Source: Flammeovirgaceae bacterium 311 (lineage in GTDB: Bacteria > Bacteroidota > Bacteroidia > Cytophagales > Cyclobacteriaceae). Taken from it: a stretch of DNA of 64,000 nucleotides. The notes below the pieces were generated by a model, which ran no database searches, had not been told where the DNA came from, and saw nothing but the letters and a program-made list of their open reading frames with translations. Each line of letters begins with the position of its first letter. The first letter of the stretch is position 1. A program made the position numbers and the translations under genes. The stretch lies in NCBI GenBank assembly GCA_000597885.1, contig CP004371.1, forward strand, positions 3,922,501 to 3,986,500. Reading direction: 5' to 3'. Shown in pieces: positions 8,794-17,730 of this stretch.

Positions 8794-9777
8794 ATGAAAC
8801 ATCTACTGCTTCTTGTAATTGCTGTGTGTCTGCTGTTGCCGGTACAGGCGCAAAACAATCCTGCTTCCCAGCTGAGTATCAACCAGCAGCTGCCGTCAGA
8901 GCTGCTCAAAAGCCGCAGTGTGGTAATTGTAGATGTAGCCGGCAGACAGGAAAGTTGGGAAAAAGTAGCCGCAGCGCTGCATCCCGGCCTTAGAAAAGCA
9001 GGTATCGATGCAGTAGCCTACTATGAGCTGGGCAATGTACTCTCCGGCCCCGATGCAACTACTGGTTTTTTGAAAGATTTTCAGCAGCGCGAAATACAAA
9101 ATATTATTTTAGTTAACAAAGCCGGCAATATTACCCTTACCGTAGCGCCAATTGGTAAAAAAGCACTGGTAGATGCCGGTACTGCTGCCTGGCAAACGAA
9201 AAATGCCACTCCGGCCGATGCGGCACAAGCCCTTTATCTGGCAGCAAATGAAGCCAAGCTGCACCTAAGTAATTTTCTAATACCGGATTTTCCCGAGCTT
9301 TTTTATACTACCGACAACGTCAGCATCAAGAAGCGTTTCTTCTCCTATCCGCTTGATCTGAAATTTGATAAGTTAGCTGTGCCCCGCTATGCCTTCCTGA
9401 CAAGCAGTGGCAGCGATAGTTTATCGGCGCTTAAAAACATCATGCAGCTTTATCCATACGACTGGGGTGTTACAGAACCCGGAACTACGGAGGAGGTACT
9501 GCGCATGAAGCAGGGCTATCCCTATGTATTACTCTACCTGCACTCAACACAGGATAACCTGCGCCGCTTTCTTACCTATGCGCCTAATGAAGAGTCGCCC
9601 CTGGAGTTGCAGGCAGGGCCTGAAACTGGCCAACCGCTCTATAAATTCTATATTCGCCATATTCCCAGTGGCGAAGTGTATGCCGGCTCCAGCTGGGATG
9701 CCGCCGCAGACTGGCAAACTTCCTTAAATAATTTTTTGCAGGGCCTTCGCAAAGAGCAGGCATCTAACATAAAGTAA
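8794..9777 (+). CDS. Secreted protein of unknown function
   Basis: 327 residues beginning with a signal peptide (hydrophobic stretch LLLLVIAVCLLLPV, likely cleavage after VQAQ). I do not recognise the rest. Residues 45-110 read like an alpha/beta fold (VVIVDVAGRQESWEKVA, then NIILVNKAGNITLTVA). The C-terminal half contains PYDWGV and ends with a hydrophilic helix. No repeat, metal motif or sorting domain is evident. It follows the aldehyde dehydrogenase by 83 bp on the same strand and converges on the DUF2267 gene. Base composition is like the neighbours, so it looks native. Confidence 0.65.
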   Translation: MKHLLLLVIAVCLLLPVQAQNNPASQLSINQQLPSELLKSRSVVIVDVAGRQESWEKVAAALHPGLRKAGIDAVAYYELGNVLSGPDATTGFLKDFQQREIQNIILVNKAGNITLTVAPIGKKALVDAGTAAWQTKNATPADAAQALYLAANEAKLHLSNFLIPDFPELFYTTDNVSIKKRFFSYPLDLKFDKLAVPRYAFLTSSGSDSLSALKNIMQLYPYDWGVTEPGTTEEVLRMKQGYPYVLLYLHSTQDNLRRFLTYAPNEESPLELQAGPETGQPLYKFYIRHIPSGEVYAGSSWDAAADWQTSLNNFLQGLRKEQASNIK

Positions 9778-9854
9778 AGCCGGTGTATTTCCTGCTGTAG
9801 TATATAGAGGGACCTTCTGCGAAAGGCTGTAAATAATTAACAGCAGATTAAGGC

Positions 9855-9891
9855 AAAAAAAGCAGTGCATCTGCTAACAGATACACTGCTT
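9855..9891 (-). terminator. Rho-independent terminator of the DUF2267 gene
   Basis: A 14-bp stem with one wobble pair (9860-9873 with 9878-9891) and a 4-nt loop, followed on the minus strand by a run of T. It lies 37 bp past the stop of the minus-strand gene. The run of T is on the minus side only, so it serves that gene best. Confidence 0.75.
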
Positions 9892-9927
9892 CTCAAAATT
9901 ATAATGGAGTAAGTGCTTAAAAGCCCA

Positions 9928-10368
9928 TTAGCCCATTAGCTCCTGTACCTCTTTTGGCAGCTGGCCCATTACATGAATAGCCTCGCCAAGGGTAATATAT
10001 TCCTTGAGTGATTCTATGGTAATGCGTACAATCTGGTCTGTACCCTTACCCCAGTCAAAGTTCTGTTCACCATAAAGGCGCTGGTAGGATTTTACAATAT
10101 CCTCGAATTCCTCTATGCTGCGCGGACGATGCGGCTTTTCCTTATACTCCCACTGATCGACCCATACAGCCTTCAGGGCCATTGGTAGCTGGGAAATAAC
10201 ATGCAGGTTTTCATGAAACTCCAGGCTATCACGCAGGGTGTGCATCACAGCCTTAAGGATGCGGGTAACCTGTCCTCTGTCCTCCTGGCTGGTGTGCCCC
10301 AGGTTTTCTGAAAGTTTATTGATGAATGTATTTCCTTCTTGTGCGAATTTATTGAAATCTAATGCCAT
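9928..10368 (-). CDS. DUF2267 family protein
   Basis: A 146-residue helical soluble protein. The repeated pattern of DUF2267 is visible twice: HTLRDSLEFHENLHVISQLPMALKAVWVD (shown here only as the span 46-74) and a second copy near the C-terminus with LGEAIHVMGQLPKEVQEL. The family is widespread and often stress-induced, but its biochemical role is unknown. No signal peptide. It has its own terminator and a divergent upstream region shared with the giant signalling protein. Confidence 0.8.
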   Translation of the reverse strand: MALDFNKFAQEGNTFINKLSENLGHTSQEDRGQVTRILKAVMHTLRDSLEFHENLHVISQLPMALKAVWVDQWEYKEKPHRPRSIEEFEDIVKSYQRLYGEQNFDWGKGTDQIVRITIESLKEYITLGEAIHVMGQLPKEVQELMG

Positions 10369-10719
10369 ATTCTTAAAAATTAAGGGGTTACAAAAAATAT
10401 TTACTCTATTAAAAGCTACGATGGTATGGTAAGTGTGTTACTATATTTCTACCTTAATTTTAAAAGATTAAGTATTTATCCTTTGTAACACTTTACAAAT
10501 GCAGGGATATTGAATTGGTAGACTTTTAAATGAGGCACATGTAAAGCACTTTGGTCTTTTAGCATGAACAAAAGAAGGGATGATCCTTTTTAAACATTGT
10601 TTTTATAGCAAATACCGTACACCATGCAGGTGCCTGGGCGACTTATTTTTTTCACCTGTTATTTTTTTTATGAGTATTGCTATATATTTTTATTGATATT
10701 ATATGATGAGAACGCCAGT
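10369..10719. other. AT-rich divergent intergenic region with an inverted repeat
   Basis: Separates the DUF2267 gene from the giant signalling gene. An 18-bp inverted repeat at 10482-10499 has arms TTTGTAA and TTACAAA around CACT and could be a regulator site. The longest frame of the next gene extends back to 10624, but 10624-10719 is AT-rich, encodes an odd aromatic-rich stretch and looks non-coding. Confidence 0.4.
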
Positions 10720-13700
10720 ATGGCAGGCAAAGATGTTCTGGAAGGGGCTACTCTTTTACACAATGGCAAACACACACAGCTCTATGTGGCAGATCTTCCT
10801 GCCTATGGAGGTACTGTTGTAGTAAAGCTGGTAAAAGATGAAGAAGATTCAGACACCATCAGGCAGCTGGAAAATGAGTTTCAGTGTCTGCGGCTTATCT
10901 CATCTAAAAAGGTACGTTCTGTACTGGGCAAGCTTACAGTTGATTACCGAAGCGGGCTTGTTTTACAATATGTAGAAGGCCTGAATTTAAAGGAGTACCT
11001 GCTTCAGCACCATCCTGTACTATCGGAAAAGGTAATAATTGCCATTAGCCTGTGCCAGTTACTGGATGTGCTACACAGAAGAGGGCTGCTGCACGGAAAT
11101 TTTTGCAGCGAAAATATCATCGTACACCCAACCATTCTCTCCACCACTCTTCTTGATTTTAAACTGGCCAGCCCTATTCCAAAGGAGGTGCATGGAACAG
11201 ACTTGCCTACCAGCCTTGCACTGGCTTATATGGCTCCGGAATTAAGCGGCAATGTAACAGATAATGCAGATGAGCGGGCGGATTTGTATAGTCTTGGCAT
11301 AGTGTTTTATGAGCTTTTTGGCGAAATGCTTCCCTTTCGGAATCTTCAGAGCCCACAGGCGCTCATTCATGCCCAAATAGCTGTTGCGCCTCCATTTCTG
11401 CTGCAGGTAAACCCCGAGGTGCCTGCTACAATTGCCCATATCGTACACAAACTGCTCACCAAAGCACCCGAATCGCGCTACCAGTCGGCAGCCGGGGTAC
11501 AGGCCGACCTGGAGCAGTGTACGGCCCTGTTAGGGCAAAAGGGGGAGATTCCCATCTTTAGCCTTGCCCGCTTCGATACTGCCCCGCGCCTGCAGTTTCC
11601 TGTTCCTCTCTTTGGGCGTGAAAATGAAATTAACCAGCTTCGCCAGGTCTGGCAGCGTATTAACAGAGGTGCTGCCGAGCAGGTGTGGATATACGGGCAT
11701 GCAGGCATAGGCAAAACAAGTCTTTCGGAACAGGTGCACGCCTGGGCCAGACAGGATAATGCCAGCATTGCCAGGGGTAAATTTAATTTGCTGTCTGCAA
11801 ACAAGCCTTACGATGGAATTGTACAGGCACTGGGCGGACTTATTGAGCTGTGGCTTACCAGAAAGGAAGAAGAACTGATCTACTGGCGGGAAAAGGTGAG
11901 AGAAGCTGTTGGTAAAGAAGTGAAGATCTTAACAGGCCTTATTCCGCATTTGAGTCTGCTGATGGGCAGCCAGTCGCCCGGTCCTCAGTTGGAGGGGCCA
12001 GAGGCGCAGTACCGTTTCCATTTTGTGCTAAGAAACTTTATTAAAGCACTTGCCGACGAGCAGCACCCGCTGGTATTTCAGCTGGATGATTTGCAATGGG
12101 CCGATAGCGCTACCCTTAACCTGCTGCAGGAAATTTTATCTGATGAAGATTTCACTTATTTTCTGTTTCTGGGCATTTACCGACATGGAGAAATAGGAGA
12201 GGATCACCCGCTTATTCCGCTGCTGCAGGACCGAAAGTCCGGATTAGGAAGGCTGGAACTGGAGCTCTCAAACCTTAAGCTGGAAGAGGTAAACGAATTT
12301 CTGGCCGAAACCTTTAAGCAGAGTCTCGCGGCAACCGGGCAGCTGGCCGATGTACTCTTCGCTAAAACAAATGGAAACCCGCTGTTCCTGACTCAGTTTT
12401 TACGTACGGCTTTTCAGTCAGGCCTGCTTTCCAAAGAAGCAAAAAAAGGTGCAGTATCTGCAGATATGTGGTGCTGGGACATAAAAGGTATTCAGCAGTT
12501 GCCGCAAACAGAGAACGTACTAAGCTTTATGATATCCTGCTTTAATCAGCTGGATAAGGAAACCCAGGCCCTGCTGCTGATAGCCGCCTGTATAGGTAAA
12601 AGGTTTAGTAAAAGCCTGATACTGGAGCTGGTAGGGGATGGGGTGGAATATCCGCAGGCTGTGTTAAAGAGGGCAATAAGCGAAGGATACATTATTGCAG
12701 AACCATCAACTGAAGGACTGGGAAAAGATACCATATACCGGTTTTTACACGATCGCCTGCTGCAGGCAGTATATTCTACCCTGGAGGAAGGGCATAAATT
12801 GCATCTTCACCAGCAGATAGGCAGCTTACTCCTGGCTAAGCTGCAGGAGGATGGTGATGTACTGTTTGATGTAGTAACGCATTTCAGCCTGGCAGGGGCG
12901 CTGCTTAATCCTGATGAGCAGCTCAAACTTGTAAATTTAAACCTGCAGGCAGGCCGGAAAGCCATGAATGCCACCGGCTATGTGGTAGCGCTAAAGTACT
13001 TTCAGGATGGCATTGGGCTGTTGCCGCAACAAAGCTGGCAATTACATTATCGCCTCATATTAAATCTTTATACAGAAGCTGCTAATGCTGCCTATTTAAC
13101 CGGCGCATTCAATGAGCTTGAGGATTATTTACAGGCAATTGAGGAAAATGCATTGGATGTTGTAGACAAAGCCAGGGCCATCGATACCAAAATTCAGGCC
13201 CTGATTGCCAGAAATGATGGTTCTGCAGCTGTAGAGACAGCCCTGACGATTTTAGCAGAGCTGGGGGTAAAGCTATCCCGCAATCCTTCTAAAGCAGCAA
13301 TACTGGCAAGTTTATTAAAAACCGAGTGGATGCTAAAGCGCAAAGGCATGCACAAGCTGGCTGGTTTACCTGCCATGCAAGATCCGCGGGCCCTTGCTAT
13401 TACACAAATAATGGGCAGTGTAGGTGCTGCAGTATCGCGCTGTGCCCCCATGCTGTTTCCCATCTTTGTGTGCAAACTGGTACAGCTTTCAATCAAAAAT
13501 GGTAACACCCTTGCTTCTATCCCTGCCTATAGTGGTTATGGGGTTTTGCAGACAGCGCTGTTCAATAAGGTGCAGAAAGGCTATGCCTATGGTACACTGG
13601 CTGTAGCACTGCTGGATTTGTTGCAGGCAGAGGCCGCGGCGGCTAAAACTTATGTGGTAGTAGCTGCATTTCTCGATTTTTGGGTTAATCCCCTCCGCAA

Positions 13701-15894
13701 TTCAATAGAAATAGCCCAAAAAGGGTATGAGGCAGGACTTAAGAACGGAGATCTGGAGTTTGCCGCCTCTGGTTTAATGATCCAGTGTACGCACGGCTAC
13801 CTGGCCGGGGAGTCCTTACCTCAGCTGGCGGCAAAGATGGCGGTTTACAGCCAGCAAATTCTGCAGTTAAAACAAGAACTGCTCTACCAGCAAACACAGC
13901 TTTTTCATCAGGCAGTGCTGAACCTGATGCAGGAGGATGAGATATCCATAAGCCTGCAGGGCAATGTGTTCGATGAAAGGAGCGTTGTAACCCCGACGTT
14001 TGAAGAGAGCAGCAAAGCGGGTGTTTATTACCTGAACCTCCAAAAACTCATACTGGCCTATTTGGCGGGGCAGTACCATATTGCACAGGAGTGCAGCAGC
14101 TTGCTGGCCGATAAAAGTGAACATGTAATGGGCAGTGCGGTGTTGCCGGCCTATCTGTTTTACGATGCACTTCTGCAGGCAGCCAGGTACAGTAGTCTGC
14201 TGCCTGCAGAGCAAAGAAAAGCTTTTTCAAGATTAGAAAAGGCTATTGGCAGCATGAATAAATGGGCGCGCCATGCTCCCATGAACTTCGGGCACAAGTA
14301 TAACCTGCTTAGAGCAGAAATGTACAGAATAAAAGGAGATTTCCTGAAGGCTCGCATAACGTATGAGAATGCTGCGCAGGGTGCTCATGAGCAGGGGTAC
14401 TTACAGGAAAAAGCCCTGGCTTTTGAACTGGCCGGACAATGCCTGCTGGAGCAGCGGAAGCAGGAAGCCGCTCATGATTTTCTGCTCAAGGCCTATAAAG
14501 CTTACCTGCAGTGGGGTGCTAAAGCAAAAGCCAGCCAACTGCTCAGGCAATATCCCGTGCTGCAGCCCCTCATTGCAGGAAATACCAGTGGGCCCTCAAC
14601 ATTTTCCAATAAGGGTATAAATGTTGAGGGCCTGTTAAAGGCTGCAACGGCACTATCCAGCGAAATGAGGCTGGATAAAATGCTTGAAAATCTGCTAAGC
14701 ATTGTGCTGCAACAGGCCGGGGCGCAGGAAGGCTACATACTCATTAACAGAGATGATGTCCTGGAGGTGATGGCTAAAGGCAGGGCCGGGCAGGGAGAGG
14801 TAGAGTTGCTGGCTGGCTTACCCATAGAAGAGTACAATGAGCTGCCTTCTTCCATTATTAATTTTACCTACCGCGTAAAAGAAGAGCTGGTGCTGTCGGA
14901 TGCCCAGACGGATAAGCGTTTTGCTTCCGATGCCGTGGTTGCTATTCGTTACATACGCTCTGTTTTGTGTTTCCCGGTTATCAGGCAGCAGCGGGTTTTA
15001 GGGATTATTTATTTACACAATACCCTTACAACAGGTGCTTTTACAGTAACCCAGCTACAGCTGCTCAGGCTTTTATCCGGACAGATTGCCGTTGCACTGG
15101 AAAATGCCCTGCTGTATACCCAAATGGAGCGCCGGGTGGAGGAGCGTACCAGCCAGCTAAAAGTGCAGCAGCAAATACTGGAAGATAAAAACAAGGAACT
15201 GCAGCTGCTCAATCAGGAAAAAGATGAGCTGGTGAACATTGTAGCCCATGATTTGCGCAGCCCCCTGAACCAGATAAGAGGCATGCTTAATCTTATTAAG
15301 CTGGCATCTGAGAAGCTTACTGCCGACCAGCAGCAGTTCCTGGATCTGAGCCTTAAATCATCTGATCGTTTAAGCGATATGATTGCCCGCATTCTGGATA
15401 CCAATGCCATGGATTCGCAGGAAATCGCGCTTCACCTGGAAGTGGTAGATATGGAAATTCTGCTGGAAGAAGTGGTAACGAATTTCAGAATACAGGCTGC
15501 TAACAAGAACATTGCCCTCCAGGTGGTTCTGCCCGAACAGCCTATTGAAATAGAGATCGACAGGAATTACACCATACAGATCCTTGAAAACCTGATCAGC
15601 AATGCTCTTAAATTTTCTCCCCCGGGATCGCAGGTGCAGGTAATCCTGTACGAGGATGGTGATATAGCCCGTATTGAAATAAAGGATCAGGGTCCGGGTA
15701 TCAGTAAAAGAGATCAGAAACGTCTGTTCAGTAAATTCCAAACCCTTACAGCCCGGCCTACCGGTGGCGAAGATTCTACCGGCCTTGGTCTTTCCATCGC
15801 CAAAAGATATGTAGAAGCCATGGGCGGCCAGATAGGCTGCGACAGCGAGGTAGGCGAAGGCTCTGTTTTCTTCGTAGAATTTGTGTTGGTGTAA
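10720..15894 (+). CDS. Giant hybrid sensor: kinase-like domain, AAA ATPase, helical repeats, GAF, histidine kinase
   Basis: About 1724 residues from the ATG at 10720. Order: a Ser/Thr protein kinase-like domain (about 1-270; Lys36 in VVVKLVK); an AAA_16-type ATPase (about 290-600) with Walker A GHAGIGKT at 326-333 and Walker B LVFQLDDLQWAD; a helical, TPR-like region (about 700-1280); a GAF domain (about 1310-1465); a coiled linker; and a histidine kinase with His1510 in VAHDLRSPLN, N-box ENLISNAL (Asn1624 and Asn1628), DQGPGI and TGLGLSIAK. The histidine kinase appears competent. The Ser/Thr domain reads HGNFCSEN where HRDxKxxN is expected and DFK in place of DFG, so it may be catalytically dead. 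There is no receiver domain and no adjacent response regulator, so its partner is unknown. The architecture is a known type in bacteria. Confidence 0.9.
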   Translation: MAGKDVLEGATLLHNGKHTQLYVADLPAYGGTVVVKLVKDEEDSDTIRQLENEFQCLRLISSKKVRSVLGKLTVDYRSGLVLQYVEGLNLKEYLLQHHPVLSEKVIIAISLCQLLDVLHRRGLLHGNFCSENIIVHPTILSTTLLDFKLASPIPKEVHGTDLPTSLALAYMAPELSGNVTDNADERADLYSLGIVFYELFGEMLPFRNLQSPQALIHAQIAVAPPFLLQVNPEVPATIAHIVHKLLTKAPESRYQSAAGVQADLEQCTALLGQKGEIPIFSLARFDTAPRLQFPVPLFGRENEINQLRQVWQRINRGAAEQVWIYGHAGIGKTSLSEQVHAWARQDNASIARGKFNLLSANKPYDGIVQALGGLIELWLTRKEEELIYWREKVREAVGKEVKILTGLIPHLSLLMGSQSPGPQLEGPEAQYRFHFVLRNFIKALADEQHPLVFQLDDLQWADSATLNLLQEILSDEDFTYFLFLGIYRHGEIGEDHPLIPLLQDRKSGLGRLELELSNLKLEEVNEFLAETFKQSLAATGQLADVLFAKTNGNPLFLTQFLRTAFQSGLLSKEAKKGAVSADMWCWDIKGIQQLPQTENVLSFMISCFNQLDKETQALLLIAACIGKRFSKSLILELVGDGVEYPQAVLKRAISEGYIIAEPSTEGLGKDTIYRFLHDRLLQAVYSTLEEGHKLHLHQQIGSLLLAKLQEDGDVLFDVVTHFSLAGALLNPDEQLKLVNLNLQAGRKAMNATGYVVALKYFQDGIGLLPQQSWQLHYRLILNLYTEAANAAYLTGAFNELEDYLQAIEENALDVVDKARAIDTKIQALIARNDGSAAVETALTILAELGVKLSRNPSKAAILASLLKTEWMLKRKGMHKLAGLPAMQDPRALAITQIMGSVGAAVSRCAPMLFPIFVCKLVQLSIKNGNTLASIPAYSGYGVLQTALFNKVQKGYAYGTLAVALLDLLQAEAAAAKTYVVVAAFLDFWVNPLRNSIEIAQKGYEAGLKNGDLEFAASGLMIQCTHGYLAGESLPQLAAKMAVYSQQILQLKQELLYQQTQLFHQAVLNLMQEDEISISLQGNVFDERSVVTPTFEESSKAGVYYLNLQKLILAYLAGQYHIAQECSSLLADKSEHVMGSAVLPAYLFYDALLQAARYSSLLPAEQRKAFSRLEKAIGSMNKWARHAPMNFGHKYNLLRAEMYRIKGDFLKARITYENAAQGAHEQGYLQEKALAFELAGQCLLEQRKQEAAHDFLLKAYKAYLQWGAKAKASQLLRQYPVLQPLIAGNTSGPSTFSNKGINVEGLLKAATALSSEMRLDKMLENLLSIVLQQAGAQEGYILINRDDVLEVMAKGRAGQGEVELLAGLPIEEYNELPSSIINFTYRVKEELVLSDAQTDKRFASDAVVAIRYIRSVLCFPVIRQQRVLGIIYLHNTLTTGAFTVTQLQLLRLLSGQIAVALENALLYTQMERRVEERTSQLKVQQQILEDKNKELQLLNQEKDELVNIVAHDLRSPLNQIRGMLNLIKLASEKLTADQQQFLDLSLKSSDRLSDMIARILDTNAMDSQEIALHLEVVDMEILLEEVVTNFRIQAANKNIALQVVLPEQPIEIEIDRNYTIQILENLISNALKFSPPGSQVQVILYEDGDIARIEIKDQGPGISKRDQKRLFSKFQTLTARPTGGEDSTGLGLSIAKRYVEAMGGQIGCDSEVGEGSVFFVEFVLV

Positions 15895-15898
15895 AAAG

Positions 15899-16000
15899 GT
15901 ATGGGGTATCGGGTATGAGGTATGAGCTTTAGCTGGTCTTAACGCCAGCTGTAGCATCGCTATGAGCCCTCATACCTTATAACCCATAGCTCATACCCCC
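15899..16000. repeat. Palindromic GGTATGAG-type repeat between convergent genes
   Basis: The gap between the giant sensor and the nhaC-like gene is filled by words GGTATGAGG and GGTATGAGCT on the left and their complements CCTCATACC and AGCTCATACC on the right, with an inner AGCTGG...CCAGCT pair. The transcript could fold into a long branched hairpin from either strand. This may serve as a two-way terminator, or be a copy of a small dispersed palindrome. Confidence 0.5.
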
Positions 16001-16001
16001 C

Positions 16002-17492
16002 TCACACCATCAACCAGCCAAATACCAGGTAAAGCACGAGTGCGCCGGCAGCGGCGGTAAGGGCGTAGGGGAGCTGGGTGCGTACGTGGTCAATATGATC
16101 GGAAGCGGAGGCCATGGATGCCAGAATACTGGTATCTGAAATAGGAGAGCAGTGATCGCCAAACACGCCACCACCTAAGGCTGCTGCCAGAGTGAGGGCC
16201 AGCGGAGCATCAAGATTTTGAGCCATGGGAATGGCAATGGAAATCATAATGGCAAAGGTGCCCCAGGAGGTGCCTGTAGAAAAAGCAATAAAGCCGCTTA
16301 CAATAAAGACAATGGCCGGTACCAGTGCCGGGCTGAGCCAGCCTTTTACAGCCTCAGCAGCATAGAGGCCGGTACCCAGGGCGTTACACACATTCCCAAT
16401 AGCAAATGCCAGCAGCATCAGCAGTGCCAGCGGCATCAGGTCTGAGATGCCCCGCAGGGTTAAGTCAATCAGCTCCCCCAGTTTTAAGATGCCCTGTGCC
16501 CGGTAAAGGAGCATGGAAAACAGCAGGGTAATGCTGATGGAATATAGTACAGCCGAAGAACCTGAGCCCTGGCCAATGGCAAAAATCACATGCCGGCCCC
16601 AGCTAATTCCGCTTTCTTCTACAGTATTCCAGCCGGTATAGGCCAGCATCAGCGGCATTAGCAGTACCATTAGCACTATGGGCAGCAGCATATTGCGCAT
16701 GCGGGGCGGAGCACCGGGTTTGGGCTCCAATGCTGTTACCTCTGCAGAAAGCAGGGGCTTGGCATCAGGGCTCAGTACCTGGCCGGTTTCACTAGCCCTT
16801 TTCTCAGCCTTTTGCATAGGGCCAAAATTTCGGCCTGTTACAATCAGGATGATGGCTAGTAATACTGCCAGTATCGGGTAAAAATTCCAGGGAAATGCTT
16901 GTACCAGCGTAGCAAACGGCCGTTCGAACCCCTGCAGGGCAAGCAGCCCCATTATGTATGCGCCCCAGGCGTTAAAGGGAATCAGGATACAGGAAGGTGC
17001 CGAGGAGGTATCGGCCAGGTATGCCAGCTTTTCTCTGGAAATTTTAAGGCGGTCGAAAACAGGGCGGAACAGGGCACCTACTGTTAATACCGAAATACTG
17101 GACTCTACAAACACCAGCATGCCACTGAGGAATGCCAGGCCTTCTACGCGCCTGCGGATGCGCGAACCGGAGGCATTGTTTGCTGCCTTTTTCTGCAGCC
17201 ATGCATCCAGCCGCAGTACAAAGCCGGCCACACCACCAGAGCGTTGTACAAAGGCAATCAGGGCTCCAACCAGTGCACTGAAGAGGATGGTGCGGGTATT
17301 GGATGGCTCCTCAAAAACGGCTACCAAACCCTGCAGTGTTGCAAAGAAGCCTGTTACTGGATTGCCACCGCTAAGGATTACCCAGCCTAAAAAAATACCA
17401 GTGAGCAGCGAGAGGTACACCTGCTTTGTGCGGATGGCCAAAACAATGGCAATAACAGGTGGCAGCAGCGACCAAAACCCAAAGTGTTCCAT
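16002..17492 (-). CDS. NhaC-family Na+/H+ antiporter
   Basis: 496 residues with about a dozen hydrophobic helices, typical of the NhaC/ArsB-like antiporter group. Family-like segments include SSISVLTVGALFRPV, SSAPSCILIPFNAWGAYI, FIAFSTGTSWGTFAIMISI and GDHCSPISDTSIL; the last two are characteristic of NhaC proteins. It would exchange external protons for internal Na+ (related members exchange malate/lactate). The first residues MEHFGFWSLLPPVIAI already enter helix 1, supporting the start at 17492. Divergent from the M14 peptidase and convergent with the giant sensor. No regulator is adjacent. Confidence 0.88.
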   Translation of the reverse strand: MEHFGFWSLLPPVIAIVLAIRTKQVYLSLLTGIFLGWVILSGGNPVTGFFATLQGLVAVFEEPSNTRTILFSALVGALIAFVQRSGGVAGFVLRLDAWLQKKAANNASGSRIRRRVEGLAFLSGMLVFVESSISVLTVGALFRPVFDRLKISREKLAYLADTSSAPSCILIPFNAWGAYIMGLLALQGFERPFATLVQAFPWNFYPILAVLLAIILIVTGRNFGPMQKAEKRASETGQVLSPDAKPLLSAEVTALEPKPGAPPRMRNMLLPIVLMVLLMPLMLAYTGWNTVEESGISWGRHVIFAIGQGSGSSAVLYSISITLLFSMLLYRAQGILKLGELIDLTLRGISDLMPLALLMLLAFAIGNVCNALGTGLYAAEAVKGWLSPALVPAIVFIVSGFIAFSTGTSWGTFAIMISIAIPMAQNLDAPLALTLAAALGGGVFGDHCSPISDTSILASMASASDHIDHVRTQLPYALTAAAGALVLYLVFGWLMV

Positions 17493-17730
17493 AGAAGGAT
17501 TTAGCGGCGTGTAGATTTTAGATGAAGAATCAATACCTTTATCATAAAACTAATAGTATCGTACTAAGACTGAAGACTTTCCCGGTGGTTGGCTCTGCCC
17601 TGCCCGGCTGCCGGACTTCCGCCTTTACTGCAGGGTGTGATTCTACGTCTGTAGATAAACCTTCAATCAATGCAGGCAGTATATTACATAATTAGCTTAA
17701 AAAGGCCTAATTAATTCTATTTCTCTGTTT
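17493..17730. other. Divergent intergenic region with a GC-rich hairpin block
   Basis: Within this otherwise AT-rich gap, 17590-17640 is GC-rich and self-complementary: CCCTGC at 17598-17603 pairs with GCAGGG at 17630-17635 around an inner CCGG-CTG-CCGG. I could not match it to a known riboswitch. It could be a structured leader of either neighbour or a leftover repeat. Confidence 0.3.

Noticed and set aside
10624-10719. Upstream extension of the giant sensor protein
   Set aside because: AT-rich, aromatic-heavy and without a promoter in front of it; the kinase-like domain starts after the ATG at 10720.
17590-17640. Possible riboswitch before nhaC or the M14 gene
   Set aside because: GC-rich and structured, but no known riboswitch consensus could be matched by eye.
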